Assembly (NCBI GenBank): GCA_026414745.1
Contig: JAOAIK010000019.1
Coordinates: 31,710 to 95,709, forward strand
Length of the DNA stretch: 64,000 nt
Reading direction: 5' to 3'
Source of the DNA: Roseococcus sp.
Lineage (GTDB): Bacteria; Pseudomonadota; Alphaproteobacteria; Acetobacterales; Acetobacteraceae
Shown one piece after another: positions 54,581 through 63,704 of the stretch. Position 1 is the stretch's first letter, and each line of letters begins with the position of its first letter. The notes beneath the pieces are model-generated. The model made no database searches, was not told the origin of the DNA, and saw only the letters and a list, made by a program, of their open reading frames with translations. Position numbers and translations under genes: made by a program.

Positions 54581-55561
54581 TCAGTCCACCGTGGCGCCCG
54601 ACCGGCGCACCACCTCGGCCCAATGGGCGATGTCGCGCCGCTGGATGGCGGCGAACTCGGCGGGGGTGAAGACGGTGGGGGGCGCGATGCCCTGGCTCTC
54701 CACCAGCCAGCGCTGGAACTCGGGGGTCTGCAGGATGCGCGTCACCTCCGCCGAGAGACGCTCTACGATGGGTGCAGGCAGATTGGCCGGGCCGAACAGC
54801 CCATACCAGGTGGTGCTGACGAAGCCGGGCAGATTGCAGGCCTCGGCGATGGTGGGCACATCGGGCAGGCTCGGCAGGCGGGTGGCGGTGGTGACGCCGA
54901 GCGCGCGCACCTGCCCCTGGCGGATCATGGGGATGGCCGGGCCGGTCTGGTTGAAGAACAGGTCCACATCGCCGTTCAGCAGCGCCAGCGCCGCGCCGGG
55001 CTGGCCGCGGAAGGGCACATGGGTGAGTTCCACCCGGGCCGCCGCGGCGAACTGCGCCCCCGCGAGATGGGTGGAGGCGCCGTTGCCGGTGCTGGCGTAG
55101 TTCAGACGCCCCGGATTGGCGCGCGCCGCGGCCAGCAGGGCCGCGCAGTCGGTGTATTGCGGCCGGCGCTCGGGGCTCACGGTCAGCACATTGGGCACAT
55201 CGCCCAGATGCGCGATGGGCGTGAAGTCGCGCACCACGTCGAAAGGCAGGTTGCGGTAGAGGCTCGCGTTGATCGCGTGGGTGCCGGCCGTGCCGAAATA
55301 GAGCGTGTAGCCGTCGGGCCGCGCCTTCGCCACGAGGTCGGACGCGATGTTGCCGCCCGCGCCGGTGCGGTTGTCCACCACGATGGGCTGGCCGAGCGCG
55401 CGGGACAGGGGCTCGGCGAGGCGGCGCTGGTAGATGTCCACCCCGGAGCCGTTGGGGAAGCCGCCTATCAGCGTGATCGGGCGGTTGGGCCAGGCCTCCT
55501 GGGCCTGGGCCAGGCCGGGCGCGGCGAGAAGCGGCAGCGCGAGCAGCGAACGGCGGCGCAT
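54581..55561 (-). CDS. Bug-family (tripartite tricarboxylate transporter) substrate-binding protein
   Basis: A periplasmic receptor of 326 residues. The start ATG 55561 is fixed by a strong AAGGAGG upstream. The signal peptide is MRRRSLLALPLLAAPGLAQA with twin-Arg-like start; family motifs are FPNGSGVDIYQRRLAEPLS, NRTGAGGNIASDLVAKA and HVPFRGQPGAALALLNGDVD. No TctA/B is nearby. The GntR and thiol dioxygenase genes follow in the same direction, suggesting a ligand linked to sulfur-containing acids, but that is inferred from position only. Confidence 0.92.
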   Translation of the reverse strand: MRRRSLLALPLLAAPGLAQAQEAWPNRPITLIGGFPNGSGVDIYQRRLAEPLSRALGQPIVVDNRTGAGGNIASDLVAKARPDGYTLYFGTAGTHAINASLYRNLPFDVVRDFTPIAHLGDVPNVLTVSPERRPQYTDCAALLAAARANPGRLNYASTGNGASTHLAGAQFAAAARVELTHVPFRGQPGAALALLNGDVDLFFNQTGPAIPMIRQGQVRALGVTTATRLPSLPDVPTIAEACNLPGFVSTTWYGLFGPANLPAPIVERLSAEVTRILQTPEFQRWLVESQGIAPPTVFTPAEFAAIQRRDIAHWAEVVRRSGATVD

Positions 55562-55633
55562 CGGGGATCCTCCTTCGCGGGATGCGCCGGAGTGTAGGCC
55601 CGCTGTCCCCACCTGGAAATCTTGCCGCCCGGT

Positions 55634-55942
55634 TCAGCGCGGCCGCTCGGGCGGGGGGCGAGGCGGTTCGAGCCAGAGCTGCGGCGGCGGGATGAAGTGC
55701 GGCCAGGGCGGCTTGTGCGGCGCCTCCAGCGTCGCGGGCGGGGGGCGGCAGTCGGGGCGCAGCGGTCCGCAATCCCAGCGATGCCCGTCAGGCCGCGCGG
55801 TGAGCTGCCCGCCCGGCTGGAAGCGGCAGACGCAGAGGCGGCCGTCGAAACAGGCCGTCATCCCCTCGCGCAGCGCGTTGCAGATGGGCACCTGCGCCGC
55901 GGCCGGCGCGGCGAACAGCAGCAGAAGGACAAGCGCGCGCAT
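55634..55942 (-). CDS. Small secreted Cys/Pro-rich protein, unknown function
   Basis: I do not recognise a named family. The 102-residue product from ATG 55942 starts with a clear signal peptide (MRALVLLLLFAAPAAAQ). The mature part has six cysteines, probably three disulfides, with the segments CFDGRLCVCRFQPGG and WDCGPLRPDC, and ends in a Pro/Trp-rich tail of about 35 residues. It stands 72 bases after the Bug gene start on the same strand and after the double cold-shock gene. A periplasmic or lipophilic surface role is possible; nothing is proven. Confidence 0.65.
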   Translation of the reverse strand: MRALVLLLLFAAPAAAQVPICNALREGMTACFDGRLCVCRFQPGGQLTARPDGHRWDCGPLRPDCRPPPATLEAPHKPPWPHFIPPPQLWLEPPRPPPERPR

Positions 55943-55981
55943 GGCGCGAGGCTGCGCGCGCAAGGCTGAAGAAAGCACGAA

Positions 55982-56007
55982 GGCCCCGGAAGTCTCCCTC
56001 CGGGGCC
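55982..56007 (-). terminator. Terminator of the double cold-shock-domain gene
   Basis: A 9-bp perfect stem pairs 55982-55990 with 55999-56007 around an 8-base loop. On the minus strand it is followed by TTCGTGCTTTCTTC, a loose T-rich tract, about 26 bases after the gene's stop codon. This is the best intrinsic terminator in the window. Confidence 0.7.
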
Positions 56008-56032
56008 CTGCGCCACGCGCCGGAAGGGCGCG

Positions 56033-56689
56033 CTACTTGATGCCGACCGCCTGGCGGCCGCGCTGGCCGTCGCGCACATCGAGCGAGACCTTCTCGCCCT
56101 GCTGCAGGTCGCTGCGCCCCGCGCGCGCCAGCACGGAGGAGTGCAGGAACACGTCCTGCCCGCCATCGTCGGGCGTCACGAAGCCGAAGCCGCGCACCTG
56201 GTCGAACCACTTCACCGTGCCGTTCAGCGGATAGACCGGGCCGGTGCCCTCGTCCATGTTGCGCCGCGGAGGACGGTCGCCATAGCCACCCCGCGGCCCT
56301 CCGAACCCGCCACCGCCGCCCGGACCGCCGAACTCGCGCCGAGGCGGACGGTCGCCATAGCCACCGCCGAAGCCGCCACCGCCGCCGAACTCGCGCCGCG
56401 GCGGACGGTCGCCGAAGTCGCGCCGCGGGGCGCCGCCGCCGGGGCCGCGCTTCAACTCGACGATGCGCGTGACAAGGCGCCGGCCCTGCCGGTCGGTGCC
56501 GATCGCGCACACCAGGATGTCGTCGGTCTCGGGCTGGTCCACATTGGCCTCGGTCAGCGCCGAGGCGTGGAAGAAGACATCCTGCCCATCCGGTCCCAGG
56601 ACGAAGCCGAAGCCCTTGCGTCCATTGTACCACTTGACCTTGGCCTCGATCAGGCCCTCGCCGCCCGCAGGCATCACATTGTCAGACAC
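56033..56689 (-). CDS. Protein with two cold-shock domains and an RGG-like linker
   Basis: The 218-residue protein has an N-terminal cold-shock domain (KVKWYNGRKGFGFV, DVFFHASAL), a Gly/Arg/Pro-rich linker of about 65 residues with three copies of GDRPPRREFGG-like units, and a second cold-shock domain (TVKWFDQVRGFGFV, DVFLHSSVL). Double cold-shock proteins are a known alphaproteobacterial form that binds single-stranded RNA or DNA. GTG 56689 is my start; ATG 56674 is close. The linker resembles eukaryotic RGG boxes and could drive RNA binding or condensate formation. A terminator follows. Confidence 0.88.
   Translation of the reverse strand: MSDNVMPAGGEGLIEAKVKWYNGRKGFGFVLGPDGQDVFFHASALTEANVDQPETDDILVCAIGTDRQGRRLVTRIVELKRGPGGGAPRRDFGDRPPRREFGGGGGFGGGYGDRPPRREFGGPGGGGGFGGPRGGYGDRPPRRNMDEGTGPVYPLNGTVKWFDQVRGFGFVTPDDGGQDVFLHSSVLARAGRSDLQQGEKVSLDVRDGQRGRQAVGIK
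56260..56440. repeat. Tandem repeats encoding the RPPRR/Gly linker
   Basis: A 20-base unit occurs identically at 56271-56290 and 56346-56365, with a shortened copy (11 bases) at 56403-56413, embedded in longer similar stretches. They encode the repeated GDRPPRR units between the two cold-shock domains. Identity at the DNA level suggests recent duplication or slippage. Confidence 0.6.
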
Positions 56690-56788
56690 GTCGGTGTTCA
56701 ATCCATAAAGCAGTCGCGGCCTAACGGGATGCTGGGCCGGCGCCTTCAGAGTGCCATCGCGCGCGCCGAAATGCACGCAAAAAGCGAC

Positions 56789-58048
56789 TCAACGGAATCG
56801 CGAGGCCGAATAGGGCGCGGGGTCCGGGACGGGCGCGCGCCCGGCCAGAAGCGCCGCCACGATCGCGGCCGAGCGCGGCGCCGCCACCAGCCCGACATGC
56901 CCATGCCCGAAGCAGTGGATCACGTCGGCGCAGCCTGAGGCCGGCCCGATCACCGGCAGCCCATCCGGCGTGGAGGGGCGGTGGCCCATCCAGACCTTCA
57001 CCCGCGCCGGATCGAGATCGCGCGGCAGGCCTGGGAAGCTGCGCAGCAGATGGTCGCGCAGGATGTGGGCGCGCTGCCAGTTGGGCGCGGCCTCGAGCCC
57101 CGCGATCTCGACCTGGCCGGCACAGCGCAGCCCGCTCTCGGTCATGGTGACGGCCATCTTGCCGTCCGAGGGCATCATGGGCGTGCGCGGGCCCACCGCC
57201 GCCCCCTCGATCACGGCGTGATAGCCGCGCTCGCTCTCCAGCGGCACGGCATCCCCGGCCGCCCGGGCCAGCGGGGCGGAGCGTGCGCCGGCGGCGATCA
57301 CCGCGCGATCCGCCGCCACCTCGCCCTGCTCGGTCAGCACGGCGCGCAGCCGCCCGCCCGCGATGCGCAGGCCCGTGGCGCGCGCCCGCACCCGGCGCAT
57401 GCCCTGCCGCTCGGCCAGGGCCACCAGCGCCGCGACATAGGCGCCCGGATCGCGGCAATGGCCGCCCTCCTCGACCAGCACGCCGAAGCGGTAGCGGCGG
57501 TCAAGCTCGGGCTCGCGCTGGCGCAGCTCGTCCTCGCCGAGCTCGAGCCAGCGCACGCCGGTCTCGGCGCGCAGCCGCCAGGCCAGGGCCTCGGCCTCGA
57601 AATCCTTGCGCGAGGGGTAGATGTAGAGCAGCCCCTTGCGCTCGATCAGGCGCGCCACGCCCGCCTGGGCCGCCAGCTCCGCGTGCAGCGCCGGCGCATC
57701 GAGAAGCAGCGGGCGCAGGGCATGGGCGGTGCGCCGCACCTTGGCCTCCGTCCAGCCCGCCCAGAGGTAGCGGATCAGCCAGGGCGCGACGCGCGGGAGG
57801 TAGGACCAGCGAATCGCGAGGGGCCCGAGCGGGTCCGAGAGGAAGCGCGGCACCTTGCGCCACAGCCCGGGCAGGCTGGGCGGCACCACGGATTGCGGGC
57901 TGAGCCAGCAGCCATTGCCGTAGCTCGCGGCCTGTTCGCCTCCCGGTTCTCCGGGCTCGACGAGGGTGACGGAGAAGCCCTCCGCCTGGGCGGCGAGGGC
58001 GCAGCAGGCGCCCTGGATGCCGCCGCCGAGAATCGCGACCTGGGTCAT
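56789..58048 (-). CDS. FAD-dependent amino acid oxidoreductase, DadA-like
   Basis: A membrane-associated flavoprotein of 419 residues in the DAO fold. The FAD site is ILGGGIQGACCALAAQAEG, followed by GGEQAASYGNGCWLSPQSVVP, a pattern typical of D-amino acid dehydrogenases, and ends with MGHRPSTPDGLPVIGP and CFGHGHVGLVAAP, the second FAD contact. Substrate could be D-alanine, hydroxyproline or another amine. It is transcribed alone, with the acidic-protein gene 52 bases upstream. Alternative: a 4-hydroxyproline epimer oxidase-type enzyme. Confidence 0.87.
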   Translation of the reverse strand: MTQVAILGGGIQGACCALAAQAEGFSVTLVEPGEPGGEQAASYGNGCWLSPQSVVPPSLPGLWRKVPRFLSDPLGPLAIRWSYLPRVAPWLIRYLWAGWTEAKVRRTAHALRPLLLDAPALHAELAAQAGVARLIERKGLLYIYPSRKDFEAEALAWRLRAETGVRWLELGEDELRQREPELDRRYRFGVLVEEGGHCRDPGAYVAALVALAERQGMRRVRARATGLRIAGGRLRAVLTEQGEVAADRAVIAAGARSAPLARAAGDAVPLESERGYHAVIEGAAVGPRTPMMPSDGKMAVTMTESGLRCAGQVEIAGLEAAPNWQRAHILRDHLLRSFPGLPRDLDPARVKVWMGHRPSTPDGLPVIGPASGCADVIHCFGHGHVGLVAAPRSAAIVAALLAGRAPVPDPAPYSASRFR

Positions 58049-58100
58049 GGCGGCCGAGGATAGGCGAGGGAGGGCCGGAACGCGCCCCCCTCGCCCGGAA

Positions 58101-58523
58101 TCAGGGGGCGGGATCCTCGCCGGGGGGCACGGCCTCGTCGTGATCCTCGGCCTCGTCGCCGGAGTCCTCGTCGCCGGACTCCTCCTCCGCGTCGTCTTCG
58201 TCCTCGTCGTCCTCGTCCTCCTCGTCGGCGTCGTCGTCGCTCTCCTCCGCGTCGTCGTCCGCCCCATCGTCGTCCGCCTCATCCTCCTCGGCGTCGTCCT
58301 CGTCCTCCTCCTCGGCGTCATCATCGGGCCCTTCCTCGGGGCTGGCCTCCGGCTCGCCGGCCGTGCCGGACAAGCCCCAGCCCGCCAGCGCCTGCGCCAT
58401 CATGGGCGCGGCGTCCTCGGCGAGGGCAATCGGCCGGAGGGGCCGGGGCAGCAGCGCGGCCATGGCCGCGGGCGTCGCCAGCCAGGCCATGGCGCCGGCT
58501 TGGCTCAGAAGGTCAGATCGCAT
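58101..58523 (-). CDS. Highly acidic low-complexity protein, unknown function
   Basis: The 140-residue product starts with about 45 ordinary residues (MRSDLLSQAGAMAWLATP, then a Leu/Pro/Ala segment with a possible amphipathic helix) and continues with about 80 residues that are almost only Asp, Glu, Ala, Gly and Ser. The predicted charge is extremely negative. I recognise no family. The DNA of the tail is a degenerate GAC/GAG repeat. The gene sits between the DadA-like gene and coxM. It could be a real polyanionic protein, for example a cation buffer or DNA mimic, but low-complexity ORFs in GC-rich DNA can be spurious. Confidence 0.5.
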   Translation of the reverse strand: MRSDLLSQAGAMAWLATPAAMAALLPRPLRPIALAEDAAPMMAQALAGWGLSGTAGEPEASPEEGPDDDAEEEDEDDAEEDEADDDGADDDAEESDDDADEEDEDDEDEDDAEEESGDEDSGDEAEDHDEAVPPGEDPAP

Positions 58524-58625
58524 GGGTGGTCTCCGCGCGGCACAAATGCCGCGGCGGGAGGCTCGGCCGCCGGGCCGGCGGCCGGCAAGCCAAGTTCCCG
58601 TGACGGGCAGAGGGCAGACAGGTGA

Positions 58626-58654
58626 GAGGCCGCGCCCCGGCGGGACGCGGCCTC
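58626..58654 (-). terminator. Stem-loop after coxM
   Basis: GAGGCCGCG at 58626-58634 pairs with CGCGGCCTC at 58646-58654 around 11 bases, 24 bases beyond the coxM stop. There is no T-run. Two more perfect dyads lie in the same gap (58536-58542 with 58547-58553, and 58565-58571 with 58577-58583). Confidence 0.45.
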
Positions 58655-58677
58655 AGGACGCCGGATGGACGCAGGCC

Positions 58678-59472
58678 TCAGCCCGCCGCCGCCACCGCGC
58701 GCTTGGCCATCACCGTCACCAGATGCGCGCGATACTCCGCGCTGCCATGGATGTCGCTGTTCAGCCCCTCCGGATCCTGCTTGATGGCGGCCACCGCCTC
58801 GGGCGACCAGTTCGCGGCCAGCGCCGCCTCCATCGCGGCCTGGCGGAACACGCAGGGCCCGGCGCCGTTGATCGCCACCCGCACGCCCATCGGCCCCTTC
58901 GAGACGAAGGCGCCCGCCATCACGTAGCGCGAGGCGGGGTTCTTCATCTTCGCATAGCCCGCCCTCTCCGGGATGGGGAAGGACACGGCGACGAGGATCT
59001 CGTCCGGCTCCAGCGCCGTGGTGAACATGCCGAGAAAGAAGTCGTCGGCCGCGATCTTGCGCTTGCTGGTGTGCAGCGTCGCGCCGAGGCCGAGCACCGC
59101 GGCCGGATAGTCCGCCGCCGGGTCGTTGTTGGCGAGGCTCCCGCCGATCGTCCCGCGGTTGCGCACCTGCACATCGCCGATATGCGCGGCGAGGTAGGCG
59201 AGCGCCGGAATCGCCGCCTTCACCTCGGCGTTCTCCGCCACCTCGACATGCCGGGCCAGCGCGCCGATCACCAGCGCGTCGCCCTCGCGGCGGATGCCCT
59301 TCATCTCCGCGATGCCGGAGAGGTCCACCAGCGCCGAGGGCCGGTTGAGGCGCAGCTTCAGCGCCGGGATCAGCGTGTGGCCGCCCGAGATCGCCTTCGC
59401 GTCCGGGTCCGCCGCCAGGAGCTTCACGGCATCCGCGAGGGTGGCGGGCTTGTGGTAGGCGAAATCGTACAT
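58678..59472 (-). CDS. coxM: Xanthine dehydrogenase/CO dehydrogenase family FAD subunit
   Basis: The medium subunit passes electrons from the iron-sulfur protein to FAD and onwards. Its 264 residues carry the two FAD motifs [15 protein letters not shown] and [17 protein letters not shown], and the C-terminal CO dehydrogenase flavoprotein domain. It follows coxL by 10 bases and ends the coxS-coxL-coxM operon, the order typical of form II enzymes. Length is a little short but normal. Confidence 0.93.
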   Translation of the reverse strand: MYDFAYHKPATLADAVKLLAADPDAKAISGGHTLIPALKLRLNRPSALVDLSGIAEMKGIRREGDALVIGALARHVEVAENAEVKAAIPALAYLAAHIGDVQVRNRGTIGGSLANNDPAADYPAAVLGLGATLHTSKRKIAADDFFLGMFTTALEPDEILVAVSFPIPERAGYAKMKNPASRYVMAGAFVSKGPMGVRVAINGAGPCVFRQAAMEAALAANWSPEAVAAIKQDPEGLNSDIHGSAEYRAHLVTVMAKRAVAAAG

Positions 59473-59482
59473 GGATGGCTCC

Positions 59483-61855
59483 TCAGCGCGTCCTGCCCTG
59501 GATGATGGACCAGATCTTCTGCGGTGTCGCGGGCATCTCGATGTGCGTCACGCCCCAGTCGCGCAGCGCATCCACCACCGCGTTGATCACCGCGGGCGGC
59601 GCGCCGATGGCCCCCACCTCGCCGCAGCCCTTCACGCCGAGCGGGTTGTGCGTGCACAGCGTGGTGTGGGTGGCCACCGAGACAGGCGCGAGATCATCGG
59701 CGCGCGGCATGGCGTAGTCGAGCATGGAGCCGGAGAGGAGCTGCCCCTCCTCGTCATAGACGCAGCCCTCGAGCAAGGCCTGGCCCACACCCTGGGCCAC
59801 GCCGCCCTGCACCTGCCCCTCCACGATCATCGGGTTGATCACGCGCCCCACATCGTCCACCGCGGTGAAGTTCACAAGATGGACGCGGCCCGTCTCCGGC
59901 TCGATCTCCACCTCCGCGACATGGCAGCCGCCCGGGTAGGTGAAGTTCTTCGGGTCGTAGAAGGCGGTCTCTTCGAGGCCGGGCTCGAGCTCCTCGATCG
60001 GGTAGTTGTGCGGCACATAGGCCGCGAGGCTGATCTCGGCCAGCGACTTCGCCTTGTCCGTGCCGGCCACTCGGAAGATGCCGCGCTCGAACTCGATGTC
60101 CTCGACGCTCGCCTCCATGAGATGCGCGGCGATCTTCTTGCCCTTGGCGATGATCTTGTCCATCGCCCGGTCCATGGCCGAGCCGCCCACCGCGAGCGAG
60201 CGCGAGCCGTAGGTGCCCATGCCGAAGGGCACCTTGGCCGTATCGCCGTGCACCACCTCGACCTTGGCGATGGGCACGCCGAGCTTGTCGGCCACGAGCT
60301 GCGCGAAGGTGGTCTCGTGCCCCTGGCCGTGGCTGTGCGCACCGGTCAGCACCGTCACGCTTCCCGTCGGATGGACGCGGATGGTGCCCACCTCGTAGAG
60401 CCCCGCGCGCGCCCCGAGGCTGCCCACCACTGCCGAAGGCGCGATGCCGCAGGCCTCGATGTAGGTGGACGGCCCGATGCCGCGCAGCCGCCCGCGCGCC
60501 TTCGCCTCGGCCCGCCGCGCCTCGAAGCCGGCCCAGTCGGCGGCGGCGAGCGCCTGATCGAGCGTGGCGTGGTAGTTGCCGCTGTCGTACTGCAGCGCCA
60601 CGGGCGTCTGGTAGGGGAACTGCTCGGGCCGGATGAAGTTCTTGCGGCGGAGTTCCACCCGGTCGAAGCCGCACTGCCTCGCCGCCACGTCCACCAGGCG
60701 CTCGAGCAGGAAGGTCGCCTCCGGCCGGCCCGCGCCGCGATAGGCGTCCACCGGCACGGTGTTGGTGAAGACGGCCTTCACCTCGGCGTAGATCGCGGGC
60801 GTGGTGTACACGCCGGCGAGCAGCGTGGCGTAGAGGTAGGTCGGCACGCAGGGCGCGAAGGTGGAGAGATAGGCGCCCATGTTCGCCCGCGTGCTGACCT
60901 TGAGCGCGAGGAAGCGCCCCTCGGCGTCGAGGGCGAGTTCCGCGCGCGTCACATGGTCGCGCCCATGCGCGTCGGACATGAAGGCTTCCGTGCGGTCGGC
61001 GGTCCACTTCACCGGGCGGCCGAGCCTGGCCGCGGCCCAGGTGACGATCGCCTCCTCCGCGTAGTGGTAGATCTTGGAGCCGAAGCCGCCGCCGACATCC
61101 GGGGCGACGACGCGCAGCTTCGCCTCGGGGATGTTGAGCACGAAGGCGCCCATCAGCAGGCGGATGACATGCGGGTTCTGGCTCGTGGTGTAGAGCGTGT
61201 GCTCGCCCGTCGCCGCGTCGTACTCACCGACCGCGCAGCGCGGCTCCATGGCGTTGGGCACGAGGCGGTTGTTCGTCGTCTCGAAGGTCACGCGGTGCGC
61301 GGCCCGGGCGAAGGCCGCCTCCACGGCGGCGGCATCCCCGATGTGCCAGTCGTAGCAGATGTTGCCGGGAACGCCCTCATGCACCAGGGGCGCCCCGGGC
61401 GCCAGGGCGGCGGCCATGCTGGCCACCGCGGGCAGCACCTCGTAGTCCACCGTGATGGCCTCGGCCGCGTCGCGCGCCTGGGCGCGGGTCTCGGCCACCA
61501 CCACCGCCACCGGGTCGCCCACATGGCGCACCTTGCCCTCGGCGAGCACGGGGTGCTTCGGCTCCGCCATCGGCGTGCCGTCCTTGTTGTGGATCTGCCA
61601 GCCGCAGGGCAGCCCCCCGATCCCCGCGAGATCGGCGCTGGTGAAGACCCCCACCACCCCCGGCATCGCGGCGGCGCGGGAGGTGTCGATGCCCGCGATG
61701 CGCGCGTGCGCGTGCGGGCTGCGCAGGATGAAGGCGTAGGTCTGGCCGGGGCGGTTGATGTCGTCCGTGTACTGGCCGCGGCCGGAGAGGAAGCGGAGAT
61801 CCTCCTTGCGCTTCACCCGCGCGCCGATGCCTTCGAAGGGCGTCACGACATTCAT
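59483..61855 (-). CDS. coxL: Molybdopterin-binding large subunit, form II CO dehydrogenase family
   Basis: The large catalytic subunit of a molybdenum hydroxylase, 790 residues. The active-site loop reads AYRGAGR (371-377), which marks form II; true CO oxidisers of form I have AYxCSFR. The catalytic Glu region [14 protein letters not shown] lies near the C-terminus, and [25 protein letters not shown] opens the protein. Form II enzymes are poorly characterised and may act on CO weakly or on other substrates such as aldehydes or N-heterocycles. It lies between coxS and coxM. No accessory coxD/E/F genes are in view. Confidence 0.94.
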   Translation of the reverse strand: MNVVTPFEGIGARVKRKEDLRFLSGRGQYTDDINRPGQTYAFILRSPHAHARIAGIDTSRAAAMPGVVGVFTSADLAGIGGLPCGWQIHNKDGTPMAEPKHPVLAEGKVRHVGDPVAVVVAETRAQARDAAEAITVDYEVLPAVASMAAALAPGAPLVHEGVPGNICYDWHIGDAAAVEAAFARAAHRVTFETTNNRLVPNAMEPRCAVGEYDAATGEHTLYTTSQNPHVIRLLMGAFVLNIPEAKLRVVAPDVGGGFGSKIYHYAEEAIVTWAAARLGRPVKWTADRTEAFMSDAHGRDHVTRAELALDAEGRFLALKVSTRANMGAYLSTFAPCVPTYLYATLLAGVYTTPAIYAEVKAVFTNTVPVDAYRGAGRPEATFLLERLVDVAARQCGFDRVELRRKNFIRPEQFPYQTPVALQYDSGNYHATLDQALAAADWAGFEARRAEAKARGRLRGIGPSTYIEACGIAPSAVVGSLGARAGLYEVGTIRVHPTGSVTVLTGAHSHGQGHETTFAQLVADKLGVPIAKVEVVHGDTAKVPFGMGTYGSRSLAVGGSAMDRAMDKIIAKGKKIAAHLMEASVEDIEFERGIFRVAGTDKAKSLAEISLAAYVPHNYPIEELEPGLEETAFYDPKNFTYPGGCHVAEVEIEPETGRVHLVNFTAVDDVGRVINPMIVEGQVQGGVAQGVGQALLEGCVYDEEGQLLSGSMLDYAMPRADDLAPVSVATHTTLCTHNPLGVKGCGEVGAIGAPPAVINAVVDALRDWGVTHIEMPATPQKIWSIIQGRTR

Positions 61856-61913
61856 GGCGTCTTCTTCCTCCCTGTGGCGCGGCGGCTTGTGGCGCCGCCT
61901 GCGCGCCTTGCGG

Positions 61914-62417
61914 CTACTCGGCCGCCGCGGCGAGCGAGGCGCGGCGGCCGTGCATCACCTCCTGCGCCGCGGCGATGGCCTTGACGATGTTGTGGTAGCC
62001 CGTGCACCGGCAGAGATTGCCCTCGAGGCCCTCGCGGATCTCCTTCTCGCTCAGGCCCTGCGGGTTCTTGCGCACGAGATCCACGGCGGACATCACCATT
62101 CCCGGCGTGCAGAAGCCGCACTGCAGCGCGTGATACTCGCGGAAGGCCTCCTGCATGGGGTGCAGCGTGCCGTCGGGGGCGGCGAGCCCCTCGATGGTGG
62201 TGACCTGCGCGCCCTCGCACATCACCGCCAGCGTGGTGCAGGACTTCACGCTGTCGCCGTTGACGTGCACCACGCAGGCGCCGCACTGGCTGGGGTCGCA
62301 GCCGACATGGGTGCCGGTGAGGCGCAGCTTCTCGCGCAGCAGCTCGACCAGCAGGGTGCGGCCCTCCACCTCGACCGTGTGCTGCTTCCCGTTCACCGTG
62401 AGCGTGACCTGCGGCAT
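61914..62417 (-). CDS. coxS: 2Fe-2S subunit of molybdenum hydroxylase
   Basis: The small electron-transfer subunit, 167 residues. The plant-type cluster ligands are in [22 protein letters not shown], and the second cluster in QCGFCTPGM and [14 protein letters not shown] 62417 has GGGAGG eight bases upstream. It is the first gene of the cox operon, with a candidate promoter 40-65 bases before the start. Confidence 0.95.
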   Translation of the reverse strand: MPQVTLTVNGKQHTVEVEGRTLLVELLREKLRLTGTHVGCDPSQCGACVVHVNGDSVKSCTTLAVMCEGAQVTTIEGLAAPDGTLHPMQEAFREYHALQCGFCTPGMVMSAVDLVRKNPQGLSEKEIREGLEGNLCRCTGYHNIVKAIAAAQEVMHGRRASLAAAAE

Positions 62418-62453
62418 GGCGCCCGCCTCCCTCTTCGTCCCGTGCGTGGCGCG

Positions 62454-62482
62454 AGACTCGCCAATGCCCCGCCCGGCGTCAA
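62454..62482 (-). promoter_or_regulatory. Candidate promoter of coxSLM
   Basis: On the minus strand TTGACG (62482-62477), preceded by C as in many alphaproteobacterial -35 boxes, is followed after 17 bases by GAGTCT (62459-62454). The -10 is poor. The expected start lies about 30 bases before the coxS ATG. No other feature is seen in the 255-base gap 62418-62672. Confidence 0.3.
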
Positions 62483-62672
62483 GCACGGCGCGCGCGCCGG
62501 AACGGCGCGGCCGGACGATGGCCGCTCGATGACGGGCCTGCCTGCGCGTCGCCGTCAGGCAAGCGCCGCGCCCCGGCATCGCCAGCGCCGATGCGATCAC
62601 CCCTGCCGGAACAGCCGCCTCACCGCCCGCCCGAAGCCCGAGCGCGGGGCGCGGGCCAAGAGGCGCGCGGGC

Positions 62673-63704
62673 TCAGGCGGCGCGGAAGGCGGTGGGCGGG
62701 GGCTTGTTGAGCAGCGGGTTCTCGGCCGCCGGCAGGTCATGGAGATGGCAGGCCGCGAGATGCCCGGCGCCATTGTCGCGCAGCTTGGGCGCCTCCCTGC
62801 GGCAGCGTTCCATCGCGTAGGGGCAGCGGGTGTGGAAGCGGCAGCCGGGCGGGGGCCTGATGGGGCTCGGCACATCGCCCTGCAGCACGATGCGCTCGCG
62901 CGCCGCCCCGGGCTCGGGGATCGGCACGGCCGAGAGCAGCGCCTCGGTGTAGGGGTGGCGCGGCGCGCCGAACAGCGCCCGGCGCTCGGCCACCTCGACG
63001 ATCTGGCCGAGATACATCACCGCAACGCGGTGCGTCATGTGCTCGACGATCGCGAGGTCGTGGCTGATGAACAGCATGGCGAGCCCGAGCTCGGCCTGGA
63101 GGTCCTGCAGGAGATTGACGATCTGCGCCTTGACCGAGACGTCGAGGGCGGAGACGGCCTCGTCGCAGACGATCACGTCGGGCTCGGCGGCCAGCGCGCG
63201 CGCGATGCAGATGCGCTGGCGCTGCCCGCCCGAGAACTCGTGCGGCCAGCGGTTCACCGCATCGCGCGGCAGGCGCACCTTGTCCATCAGGCTGCCCACC
63301 TTCTCGTCCACCTCCGTCTCGCTGCGGGCGAGGCCGAAGTTGCGGATGGGCTCGGCCAGGATCTCGCGCACCTTCATGCGCGGGTTGAGCGAGGAGAAGG
63401 GATCCTGGAACACCACCTGGATCTGCCGCCGCAGCGGCCGCAGCGCACCCGCGCTCATGTCGTCGATCCGCCGGCCGTTCAGCACCACCTGCCCGGAGGT
63501 GAGCGGAAAGAGGCGCAGCACCGCCTTGCCGACGGTCGACTTGCCGCACCCCGATTCGCCGACGAGCGAGAGCGTCTCGCCCCGGTCGAGATGGAAGGAG
63601 ACGCCGTCCACCGCGTAGACGTAGCCGATGGTGGTGCCGAACAGCCCGCCGCGGATGGGGAAGTGCTTCTTGAGGTCCGAGACCTCCAACACGCGCTGGC
63701 TCAT
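62673..63704 (-). CDS. Oligopeptide/dipeptide ABC transporter ATP-binding protein (OppF/DppF type)
   Basis: One of the two ATPases of a peptide importer, 343 residues. Motifs are Walker A GESGCGKST, Q-loop FQDPFSSLNPRM, signature FSGGQRQRI, Walker B VIVCDEAVSALD and the C-terminal oligo_HPY domain with FGAPRHPYTEAL and CRFHTRCPYAMERC, whose cysteines may hold an iron-sulfur cluster in this family. The ATG overlaps the stop of the partner gene (ATGA). Permeases and binding protein should lie beyond the window end. Confidence 0.95.
   Translation of the reverse strand: MSQRVLEVSDLKKHFPIRGGLFGTTIGYVYAVDGVSFHLDRGETLSLVGESGCGKSTVGKAVLRLFPLTSGQVVLNGRRIDDMSAGALRPLRRQIQVVFQDPFSSLNPRMKVREILAEPIRNFGLARSETEVDEKVGSLMDKVRLPRDAVNRWPHEFSGGQRQRICIARALAAEPDVIVCDEAVSALDVSVKAQIVNLLQDLQAELGLAMLFISHDLAIVEHMTHRVAVMYLGQIVEVAERRALFGAPRHPYTEALLSAVPIPEPGAARERIVLQGDVPSPIRPPPGCRFHTRCPYAMERCRREAPKLRDNGAGHLAACHLHDLPAAENPLLNKPPPTAFRAA

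Noticed and set aside
57966..58625. Hydrophobic Val/Leu-rich ORF on + strand that looks like membrane helices
   Set aside because: It is the reverse complement of the GAC/GAG acidic tract, which automatically gives Val/Leu codons. It lacks a good start and overlaps the DadA-like gene.
62418..62672. Extra small gene between coxS and the peptide ATPase gene
   Set aside because: Short frames here have no ribosome site or recognisable product. I see only a weak promoter candidate.
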